Part shown: in pieces, positions 1 through 5,718 of the stretch
How positions within the stretch are numbered: position 1 is the first letter of the stretch
Layout: the number at the start of each line of letters is the position of its first letter
NCBI GenBank assembly: GCA_035293045.1
Contig: DATDOY010000133.1
Coordinates: 1 to 12,413, forward strand
DNA: 12,413 nt
Direction: 5' to 3'
Source of the DNA: DATDOY01 sp035293045
GTDB taxonomy: Bacteria > Actinomycetota > Acidimicrobiia > IMCC26256 > JACPCJ01
The notes under the pieces: model-generated
Seen by the model: only the letters and a program-made list of their open reading frames with translations
Database searches by the model: none
Told to the model about the DNA's origin: nothing
Program-made: the position numbers and the translations under genes

Positions 1-122
1 GGGATCTGGCCGACTTCTGTGACCCCTGCGACGACATCGGGGACTTCGGTGCCGACTGCCTTCCCTGCGACGACATCGGGGATCTGGCCGACTTCTGTGA
101 CCCCTGCGACGACATCGGGGAC
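1..122 (+). repeat. Coding tandem repeat, 78-bp period (two 39-bp units)
   Basis: Bases 1-44 recur exactly at 79-122. Each 78-bp period encodes two 13-residue CxPC units, and the sub-units at 39-bp spacing share a core coding for PCDDIGD. Exact identity over 44 bases inside coding sequence suggests recent duplication or homogenisation. The array probably continues left of the window. Confidence 0.85.
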
Positions 123-320
123 GTAGCCGAGGCCTGTAACACCACGACCACGACGACCACCACAACGACCACGACCACGGTCCCGACCGTCGTCGCCGGC
201 ATCGTGGTGGCGAAGGACGAGCCCAAGCCGACGGTCCAGGGTGTCACCGTCACCCAGGGTGAGCCGGCACCAGCGGAGCCCGCGACCCCGCAGGGGGCAC
301 AACCGCGATTCACCGGGTAG
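1..320 (+). CDS. Secreted Cys/Asp-rich repeat protein with poly-Thr linker, copy 1 (5' end outside window)
   Basis: Only the last 105 codons are visible; the reading phase starts at base 3 and the TAG stop is 318-320. The visible part begins inside 13-residue repeats of the form C-x-P-C-D-D-I-G-D-[LFV]-[AG]-x-x, with three CxPC units visible. These are followed by 13 consecutive Thr codons at 141-179, a V/A-rich stretch, a Pro/Glu-rich tail and the end QPRFTG-stop. The layout and end match the complete gene at 479-1174, so the missing N-terminus probably carried a signal peptide and a similar head domain; that is inference. The poly-Thr run looks like a flexible extracellular linker. The Asp-rich CxPC repeats could bind a divalent metal or form disulfides, but no known repeat family was recognised and the function is unknown. 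Confidence 0.85.
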   Translation, partial: DLADFCDPCDDIGDFGADCLPCDDIGDLADFCDPCDDIGDVAEACNTTTTTTTTTTTTTVPTVVAGIVVAKDEPKPTVQGVTVTQGEPAPAEPATPQGAQPRFTG

Positions 321-404
321 CGGCCCCGAAAGCCCACCCTTCGTGTCCCTTATCTCACGCTTTGTAGTCGTCCGAGGAGAGTTTTCCGGGCGGGCGTAAG
401 AGGT

Positions 405-449
405 GTCACCGCGTGACGTCTCCTTCGCGGAGCGCGATCTCTTTCGCGC
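405..449 (+). promoter_or_regulatory. Leader with three consecutive inverted repeats upstream of the copy 2 gene
   Basis: Three perfect short inverted repeats lie back to back: GTCAC-CGC-GTGAC (405-417), CTCC-TTCGC-GGAG (420-432) and GCGCGA-TCTCTT-TCGCGC (432-449). They sit 30-74 bases before the ATG at 479. The likely ribosome binding site AAGGGG is at 466-471, seven bases from the start. The first repeat could be an operator and the other two RNA hairpins in the 5' leader. I see no convincing -35/-10 pair in 321-404, and no transcription start can be fixed by eye. Confidence 0.35.
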
Positions 450-478
450 AGTCGGACGCACAACCAAGGGGCACCACC

Positions 479-1174
479 ATGAAGCGGTTTGTCAGCATCC
501 TCGGATCCCTAGCCCTCGTGGCCACGGTCGTGTTCGCGTGGTCGCCCGTTGCCACGGCTGTTCCCACGAGCTCGCTCTGCGGGCCGGGCACCGCGAATGA
601 GATTTGCAGCTCGGGCCTTCACATTCCGATGTGCCACTCCGGGAACGGCACCAACTACGTGTACAACGCGCCCAGCGCGACCTCGGGTGGTCCGAAGGGG
701 CACGAGGGGCACGCGTTCGACATCTTCCCCAGTTACCAGTTCCAACAGGGCAACAGTGTGATTACCGTCGATGGGCAGAACACCGACCAGCTGGCAACCC
801 TCGCCAACGGCTGCGCGGTTCCGCCGGACACCTGTGAGTCCGACCCGACGCATCCGGACTGTGACCCCTGCGACGAGTTCGGCCCGATCGCGGATGACTG
901 CCTTCCCTGCGACGACCTCGGCGACTTGGATGCCGCGTGCGACCCCTGCGACGACATCGGAGACGTCGGAGCCGACTGCGACCCCTGCGACGACATCGGC
1001 GACGTAGCCGAGTCCTGCACCACCACCACCACCACCACCACCACCACCACCACGACCACGGTCCCAGTGGTCGTGGCCGGAATTGTCGTGGCGCCCACGC
1101 CAGAGGTACAGGGTGCGGCGGTCCCGGCTGAGCCAGCGGCGCCGCAAGGAGCACAACCGCGCTTTACCGGGTAG
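479..1174 (+). CDS. Secreted Cys/Asp-rich repeat protein with poly-Thr linker, copy 2 (complete)
   Basis: The 231-residue product has a Sec signal peptide (KR, then a hydrophobic core, with likely cleavage after VATA near residue 27). Residues 34-100 form a head domain with the pattern C-H-x-G-N-G-x-N-Y-V (from C52) followed by G-H-x-G-H-x-x-D-I-x-P (74-84). I have seen this pattern in many secreted actinobacterial proteins but cannot give it a family name. Four 13-residue repeats follow (128-179; CxPC at 128, 141, 154 and 167). After these come C180, a 14-Thr linker and a Pro/Ala/Glu tail ending QPRFTG. The ATG at 479 is chosen because it gives the signal peptide and has AAGGGG seven bases upstream; the in-frame start at 413 would put 22 non-signal residues in front. 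It is a tandem paralogue of the gene ending at 320. An extracellular or surface protein is likely; its role is unknown. Confidence 0.85.
   Translation: MKRFVSILGSLALVATVVFAWSPVATAVPTSSLCGPGTANEICSSGLHIPMCHSGNGTNYVYNAPSATSGGPKGHEGHAFDIFPSYQFQQGNSVITVDGQNTDQLATLANGCAVPPDTCESDPTHPDCDPCDEFGPIADDCLPCDDLGDLDAACDPCDDIGDVGADCDPCDDIGDVAESCTTTTTTTTTTTTTTVPVVVAGIVVAPTPEVQGAAVPAEPAAPQGAQPRFTG
1019..1051 (+). repeat. ACC trinucleotide microsatellite (11 perfect copies) in the Thr linker
   Basis: Eleven consecutive ACC codons are followed by ACG ACC ACG, giving 14 Thr. The matching linker in copy 1 (141-179) encodes 13 Thr with mixed ACC/ACG/ACA codons. The pure ACC run therefore looks like a more recent slippage expansion. 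Gain or loss of units would keep the frame and only change linker length. Confidence 0.85.
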
Positions 1175-1264
1175 CGGCCCGAACGGTTGGCGGGTCAAGG
1201 GGGGCTAGGCGACGCGCGCGGCGTTCGTGCACGCGACTTCTCCCCACCACCGCCTACCGTTGAG

Positions 1265-2347
1265 GTGATCGGACCAGATCAGGACGCCTCCGACGACTCC
1301 CTCGAACCCGAGCCCTCAGGGCCCGGGTTCGAGCGCGAGTCCGTCGAGCCGATCGACCCGATCGAGCGGATGGATCGGGCCATCGCCCGACTCGACTCGG
1401 AGATCACCCGCATACGCGGCACCTCGGAACCGCCGCGCCATCTCGCCCCCGCACCCTCTGTTCCCCCCCCAACGCCCGAGCCCGCCTCCCTCGGAGGCGC
1501 CCCGAGGGGACGACGCGCCCGCCGGCGGCGAAGGCGGGCGGTCATGCGAACGGCCGGAGCGGTCGTGGCCGTCGCCCTGACCGGCGGTGCGATATGGCTC
1601 GCCGGAGGGGTGGACTCCGACGAAACCGCGTCCTCGGACCCCCTCCCGACTACCGAGGCGCTAGGTCAGATCGGGCGGGCGCAACCGGCGAGCCCCCTCA
1701 CGCTCGTTCATCCCGGCGAGGCGCTCGAGAAGTACCTGACCGACCCGCAGATCAACGTGGTGGCCCAGGCGGCGGTGTCCTCGTTGAAGGTGCACGAGGA
1801 ACCCGGGAGCTCCGAGGTGACCCACACCCTCACGAACCCGACCGAAAACGGCGGCCCGCTCGTCTTTCTCGTCCATGACCTTCGGGATACGTGGCTCCAC
1901 GTCGACCTCCCGGTGCGCCCGAACGGGACCACGGGGTGGATTCGTGCCTCGGACGTCAGCCTGAGCACCAACACCTATCGGATCGAAGTCAGCCGGGGCG
2001 AGCGCGAGCTCCGCCTCTATCAGCGTGACGAACTGATCAGGGAGAGCCCCGTCGCCATCGGTGCCACCGACACGCCGACGCCCGGAGGGGTCTTCTACAT
2101 CAAAGAGCTGCTCCAGCCGCCCAACCCCAACACGGTCTACGGGCCATACGCCTTCGGGTTATCGGGCTTCTCCAATGTGCTCGAGAACTTCGCCGGCGGC
2201 GAGGGCGTCATCGGCATCCACGGCACCAACGACCCTGACGCGATCGGCAACGAGGTGAGCAAGGGGTGCATCCGCCTCCCCAACGACGAGATCACTGAGT
2301 TGGCCGGGATCCTGCCGCTCGGGACGCCGGTGGCGATTCTCGAATGA
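1265..2347 (+). CDS. Membrane-anchored L,D-transpeptidase (YkuD domain) with SH3-like region
   Basis: Likely forms 3-3 peptidoglycan cross-links, or attaches proteins to peptidoglycan, outside the membrane. With the GTG start at 1265 the product is 361 residues. An acidic, Pro-rich cytoplasmic N-terminus is followed by an Arg-rich stretch (about 81-91), one TM helix (about 96-115), an SH3-like region (about 155-235) and a C-terminal YkuD domain (about 237-361). The catalytic pattern is plain: H319-G-T-N, then S-K-G-C335-I-R. The frame stays open back to a TTG at 1187, giving 387 codons including the stop. I prefer 1265 because codons 1187-1264 have weak G/C at third positions, but neither start has a good ribosome binding site, so the N-terminus is uncertain. 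The last bases ATGA overlap the next gene, implying translational coupling. Confidence 0.9.
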   Translation: MIGPDQDASDDSLEPEPSGPGFERESVEPIDPIERMDRAIARLDSEITRIRGTSEPPRHLAPAPSVPPPTPEPASLGGAPRGRRARRRRRRAVMRTAGAVVAVALTGGAIWLAGGVDSDETASSDPLPTTEALGQIGRAQPASPLTLVHPGEALEKYLTDPQINVVAQAAVSSLKVHEEPGSSEVTHTLTNPTENGGPLVFLVHDLRDTWLHVDLPVRPNGTTGWIRASDVSLSTNTYRIEVSRGERELRLYQRDELIRESPVAIGATDTPTPGGVFYIKELLQPPNPNTVYGPYAFGLSGFSNVLENFAGGEGVIGIHGTNDPDAIGNEVSKGCIRLPNDEITELAGILPLGTPVAILE

Positions 2348-2895
2348 CCTTCGGTCTCGACACATTGCGGCACGTCGTCGGCGTGGTCTCCCACGTCCCC
2401 AACGCGACGGCCGAGATCGCCACCGAGGAAGGACAGGTCTTTCGGGTCGGCGCCACGTCCGCCCCCGGCGGGCCGTCGTTGCCCGTGCTGAGAGGGATCT
2501 TCGCCGGGGCGGGAACGCCAGGAGATCGGCCCGTCGTCCCCGGAGGCGAACTCGAGCAGATCCTCCTCAGTCCACCCGTCCTCGCCGTCGTCCGGGACGA
2601 CCCACCCGCCACCCGGGAACTCGGCGCCTCCCACTGGCGGGTCACGACCACGGGTCGCACGCTCGACGTGTTCCTGTGGGACGGCGGGAAGGACGAGGCG
2701 ATCGAGACCGTCGTCTCCGAATTGAGCGAGGTCGTCCGACTCCCGCTGCGGCATGTGTGGTCTCGGGTCGACGTGCCCCTCGGGTACACCGTCGTGGGGT
2801 TCGAGTGGCCGCGCGACGACGTGCCGGCGGGGCTCACGGACGTGCTCGCCCGCATCGGCCGGGCGTGTGAGAGGGGTACGGCGGCGCACCGCTGA
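2344..2895 (+). CDS. Protein of unknown family, paralogue A flanking the baeRF2 gene
   Basis: The 183-residue soluble protein has no signal peptide or TM helix. Its ATG at 2344 overlaps the stop of the L,D-transpeptidase gene (ATGA), so the two are probably co-translated. I recognise no known family. It is clearly related to the product of 4121-4699: the N-termini align as LDTLRHVVGVVSHVP against FDQFRYVAAAAAHIP, both reach a G-x-V-x-R-V strand at about residue 35, and both end in an amphipathic region containing a V-x-x-E-W-P motif (about 150). The pattern of short strands and helices suggests a compact alpha/beta fold, which is inference. The baeRF2 gene follows after 97 bases. Its position next to a ribosome-associated protein family and a cell-wall enzyme is suggestive, but no function can be assigned. 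Confidence 0.8.
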   Translation: MTFGLDTLRHVVGVVSHVPNATAEIATEEGQVFRVGATSAPGGPSLPVLRGIFAGAGTPGDRPVVPGGELEQILLSPPVLAVVRDDPPATRELGASHWRVTTTGRTLDVFLWDGGKDEAIETVVSELSEVVRLPLRHVWSRVDVPLGYTVVGFEWPRDDVPAGLTDVLARIGRACERGTAAHR

Positions 2896-2992
2896 GCAAA
2901 CCGGTCGCGCCGCGCCGATTTCGGTCGTCGAAGTCGGCCATCGGGAACGTCTCAAGGTCCTAACGGGCCAGGCAAGGAAAGGGCGCTACCCG

Positions 2993-4036
2993 ATGCAACC
3001 CCCGACGTTCACGCCGTTCGGTGATCTGGCCGTCATCTACGAGGACGACGGGCCGTTCGCGTCGGTCTATCTCTCCGCTCCCCTCGACGAGGAGCACTGG
3101 GGGCGTGTCCAGGCTCGGCTGCACGACGACGACGTGCCGGCGGCGCTGGCCGCGTCGATCGGGCAGGCCGTCCGCGAGGTGGGCGAGGGCGTGCGCACGG
3201 TCGGGGTCATCGCCACGGCGGACGGGATCGTGCACCTCGAGGCCTTCGACCACGAGCTTGACACCGAGATCGTGCGCTGGGGATCGCTGCCCAACCTCGT
3301 TCCCCTCTTGCGGCTGCGCCAGCACGTCATGCCCCACGTCGTCGTGGCGCTCGGAGAGGACGGCGCCCGGGTTGTCGTCGTCGACGATGGCCCTCCCCTC
3401 TTGGATCTCGATCTCACGAGCGGAGAGGCGACGGTCGCCGCGGAGCCGCCGGACTGGTCGCGACCGCGGATGTGGCGGGGTCCAGCGGGAGACGGCAGCG
3501 AGGTGGTCCGAGCGATCGCCGACACCGCCCGATCGGCGGGGGAGGTGCCCACGGCCGCCCTGGCTGCCGTCTACGTCGTGGCCGGCGAAAGCGCGATCCC
3601 GCCGGCAATGCGGGGGTGGTCCCGCCCGCTGTCGTCCGGTGCTCCGGGCGGCCTCGTGCGCGCCATGGACTCCGCCCTCGAGGCGCGTGCACGCGAGCTG
3701 GACGCGGGTGCGCGTGCGTGGCTCGACGCCGAGCGGTCCGCCGACCGCGTGGTCGAAGGCGCCGCACGGGTGGTGTCGGCAACCGCCGCAGACGTCGTGT
3801 CCGCCGTGTTCGTCGCCGAAGGCGTCTGGCCGTCCCTCCGAGCCTGGTGGGGGGCGTCCGCCAACGAGATCGCGCTCCGGCCCGACAGGTATTCGCCCGA
3901 CGCACGGGCACCGGCCCCCGGTGCCCCCCTCCTCGATGTCCTCGTACGAAACGCCCTCGTCACGTCGACGCCCCTGCGGGTCGTCGGGCCATCGTGGGGC
4001 CTCGAGGATGGGGTCGCGGCCTGTCTTCGCACCTGA
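2993..4036 (+). CDS. baeRF family 2 / Rv2629-like protein (eRF1/Pelota-related)
   Basis: The 347-residue protein starts at the ATG at 2993, with AAGGAAAGGG at 2974-2983 as ribosome binding site. The N-terminus Y-E-D-D-G-P-F-A-S-V-Y-L (from about residue 16) matches the opening of Mycobacterium tuberculosis Rv2629 (EGPFASVYF) as I recall it. Further matches are the middle P-N-L-V-P-L-L-R-L segment (about 100) and an E-V-V-R-A-I-A-D-T helix (about 165). The C-terminal part (about 195-335) has the helical stretch and the A-A-D-V-V-S-A-V-F-V strand typical of the family. Members are bacterial relatives of archaeal/eukaryotic release factor 1 and Pelota; the hibernation factor Balon belongs to this wider superfamily. 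A ribosome-associated role in stalling, rescue or dormancy is therefore plausible, but it is inferred. I see no GGQ hydrolysis motif. Two paralogous genes of unknown family flank it. Confidence 0.8.
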   Translation: MQPPTFTPFGDLAVIYEDDGPFASVYLSAPLDEEHWGRVQARLHDDDVPAALAASIGQAVREVGEGVRTVGVIATADGIVHLEAFDHELDTEIVRWGSLPNLVPLLRLRQHVMPHVVVALGEDGARVVVVDDGPPLLDLDLTSGEATVAAEPPDWSRPRMWRGPAGDGSEVVRAIADTARSAGEVPTAALAAVYVVAGESAIPPAMRGWSRPLSSGAPGGLVRAMDSALEARARELDAGARAWLDAERSADRVVEGAARVVSATAADVVSAVFVAEGVWPSLRAWWGASANEIALRPDRYSPDARAPAPGAPLLDVLVRNALVTSTPLRVVGPSWGLEDGVAACLRT

Positions 4037-4120
4037 CGTCACGGCGGGCCGCGGGCGCGTAAGCGGACCCCTCTCCCGGCGTCTTATAGGGAACGTCGGG
4101 GAAGGGTGAGCGCGAGATCC

Positions 4121-4699
4121 ATGGACCAGTGGCCGTTCGATCAGTTTCGCTACGTCGCGGCGGCCGCCGCCCACATTCCGGGCGTCGACACCGAGCTGTG
4201 GGCGGGCGACGGCACCGTCGTGCGCGTGCGCGAGGGCTCGCATGGCCCCGACTGCGACCCCGAGACCTTCCGCTCGGCCGTCGCCGAGGCGTTGGCGCTG
4301 GACTCTCCTGAACCACTCGGCAGGCTCCTCGGCGCCGCCGAGACGCCGTTGATCCACGCTCGGGCGGTGGGCTCAGAAACCCTGACTATGCGTGAGCGGG
4401 GGCTGCGGTGGCGGCGGGTGAGCGGTGACCGGGTCACCGATTACCTGCTGACGGACCTCGACGAAGCCGGGGCGTGTGAGGCGGCGACCTCCGCGCTGAG
4501 CGACGTGCTCGCCGAGCCGCTGCTCTCGTGCTGGGTGCGCCGGGACGACGAGCTGCGCATCACCGTGCTCATGGTCGAGTGGCCCCCCGCCCTCTCGCCG
4601 TGGCAACAGTCGGAGTTCGACGAGGCGATGCGCGACCTGTCGGTGATCTGTCGGGTACGCGCCGACCTCGCCGAGCAGCTTGCCGGGGGTCTTCGGTAG
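4121..4699 (+). CDS. Protein of unknown family, paralogue B flanking the baeRF2 gene
   Basis: The 192-residue soluble protein is related to the product of 2344-2895. The alignment of their N-termini fixes the start: with ATG 4121 the first residues line up with the first residues of the paralogue, whereas the in-frame GTG at 4106 would add five unmatched residues. Shared features are F/L-D-x-F/L-R-Y/H-V, H-I/V-P, D/E-G-x-V-x-R-V, a central W-R (about 108) and E-W-P (about 151). It lies 84 bases after the baeRF2 gene. A TATAGG at 4085-4090 could be a -10 element, giving this gene its own promoter as well as read-through, but no good -35 is visible. No signal peptide or TM helix is seen. It ends nine bases from the stop of the convergent sigma gene, with no obvious terminator between. 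Function unknown. Confidence 0.8.
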   Translation: MDQWPFDQFRYVAAAAAHIPGVDTELWAGDGTVVRVREGSHGPDCDPETFRSAVAEALALDSPEPLGRLLGAAETPLIHARAVGSETLTMRERGLRWRRVSGDRVTDYLLTDLDEAGACEAATSALSDVLAEPLLSCWVRRDDELRITVLMVEWPPALSPWQQSEFDEAMRDLSVICRVRADLAEQLAGGLR

Positions 4700-4708
4700 C
4701 GGCCTGCG

Positions 4709-5482
4709 TCAGCGGGCGGCGGGGAAGCTGAGGAGCCGGACGTCCTCGATGATGTCGCGGCATGCGTGACACGTCTCGAGGTGGCGCTCGACGTCGGTCA
4801 TGTCGTCGTCCGAGAGCGCGCGCTGGCCGTAGTCGGCCAGACGGTCCGCGACGGTCCGGCACAGATCGCCGCTGGCCTCGCGTACGAGTGCCTGAATGAA
4901 ACGGTCGCGCAGGCCGGCCCGGGCCCGGAAGGCCAACTGGGCCACGGCGTTGGCGTTGATGCCGAGTTCCTTGGCCACATCGACGGGGCGGAGCCCCTCG
5001 ACCTCGGTGAGCCAGAGCACACGCCGCCAGCGCTCGGGGAGTTCGCGGAACGCGCCGACCACGTAGTTGCGGTCGGTCAAGTCGATGACCTCGTCGGGCG
5101 CGGACGCCTGCATCAACACTTCGTCCATCTCGGCGAGCGCGTGCGCGTCCCACGCGTCCTCTCGCAGGCGCCGCCGGTCGATGGCGGCGTTGCGCGTGGC
5201 CGTGAGGAGATAGGCGCGGAAGTGTGCGATGGATTCGCGGTCGGCGGCCTTCACGGAACGCAGGATCCGCGTGAACGCCTCGGCGACCGCGTCGGAGGCG
5301 TCGTCGGCGTTGGCGGCAATGCTGCGAGCGGCCCGCCACGCGGCGTCGGCGTGGCGGCGGTACAGGGCGTCGAAGGCGCTCGCGTCGCCTGCCGCCGCTT
5401 GTTCGAGCAGGGCGAGGTCGTCGAGAGGGCCGCCGGCGAGATCGCGACCGGCAGGCGCTACCTGCTGCTCCCCTGTTGACAT
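4709..5482 (-). CDS. ECF sigma factor with C-terminal zinc-finger tail
   Basis: The 257-residue product has sigma-70 region 2 (about 20-105; F-D-A-L-Y-R-R-H, then Y-L-L-T-A-T-R-N-A-A-I-D-R-R-R) and region 4 (about 138-193; L-P-E-R-W-R-R-V-L-W-L, then V-A-K-E-L-G-I-N-A-N-A-V helix-turn-helix). A C-terminal extension of about 60 residues ends in H234-L-E-T-C238-H-A-C241. HxxxCxxC is the zinc motif of ZAS-type anti-sigma factors (zf-HC2 family), so this looks like a sigma factor with a built-in, possibly redox- or zinc-sensing control domain. That function is inferred. Start: two in-frame ATGs lie at 5488 and 5482. GGGGGA at 5489-5494 is six bases from the second but touches the first, so 5482 is preferred. 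No separate anti-sigma gene is visible alongside it, and a membrane protein gene diverges from it. Confidence 0.88.
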   Translation of the reverse strand: MSTGEQQVAPAGRDLAGGPLDDLALLEQAAAGDASAFDALYRRHADAAWRAARSIAANADDASDAVAEAFTRILRSVKAADRESIAHFRAYLLTATRNAAIDRRRLREDAWDAHALAEMDEVLMQASAPDEVIDLTDRNYVVGAFRELPERWRRVLWLTEVEGLRPVDVAKELGINANAVAQLAFRARAGLRDRFIQALVREASGDLCRTVADRLADYGQRALSDDDMTDVERHLETCHACRDIIEDVRLLSFPAAR

Positions 5483-5506
5483 CCGCATTCCCCCGTCGAG
5501 ACGTTC

Positions 5507-5544
5507 TCACGCCGTGAATTCGACGCAGCCAGGAAGAGTTCCTG
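5507..5544. promoter_or_regulatory. Two short palindromes upstream of the zinc-finger sigma gene
   Basis: TCACG-C-CGTGA (5507-5517) and CAGGAA-GAG-TTCCTG (5530-5544) are perfect inverted repeats 25-62 bases upstream of the sigma start at 5482, where operators or promoter-proximal sites are expected. The GGAAC on the minus strand within the second resembles an ECF -35 element, but the nearest CGTC lies only 12 bases further on, which is too close for a standard ECF promoter. The remaining divergent region to 5718 holds no motif I would defend. Confidence 0.3.
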
Positions 5545-5718
5545 CGCGCCCGCCCCCCGCTGCCGACCCTGGGGGCGCACAGGGTAGTGCTCTGATCGAG
5601 AAAAGTCCCGTTGCGGGGGAAATGGCCGCTCAAGCGCCTCTTTGGGGGGAGCGGGCGTCGGTGCCCACGTCGGCGTGGTGGCCAGGCGGACGCCCTCGGC
5701 GCTGCGAAGCTGTACGCC

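Noticed and set aside
1..122. CRISPR-like direct repeats at the left edge
   Set aside because: The repeats are contiguous without unique spacers, keep an open frame and encode the CxPC 13-mer also found in the neighbouring gene.
315..342. Possible terminator hairpin (GGGT...GGC...GCC...ACCC) over the stop of copy 1
   Set aside because: The stem is interrupted and short, and the matching region after copy 2 does not preserve it.
509..1198. Minus-strand frames with poly-Gly, poly-Trp or poly-Val opposite the Thr linker
   Set aside because: The homopolymers are simply the reverse complement of the ACC tract in other frames.
4037..4120. Full sigma-70-type promoter before paralogue B
   Set aside because: A TATAGG is present at 4085-4090, but the base run at the -35 distance does not resemble a -35 element, so it is not listed as a feature.
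2960..4357. 465-codon minus-strand open frame opposite the baeRF2 gene
   Set aside because: An antisense shadow of a recognised gene; Arg/Gly-rich, with no motif or ribosome binding site.
1265..4699. A defence-system reading of the transpeptidase/unknown/baeRF cluster
   Set aside because: No nuclease, NTPase, reverse transcriptase, toxin or phage-sensor motif is visible, and no mobile-element hallmarks flank it.
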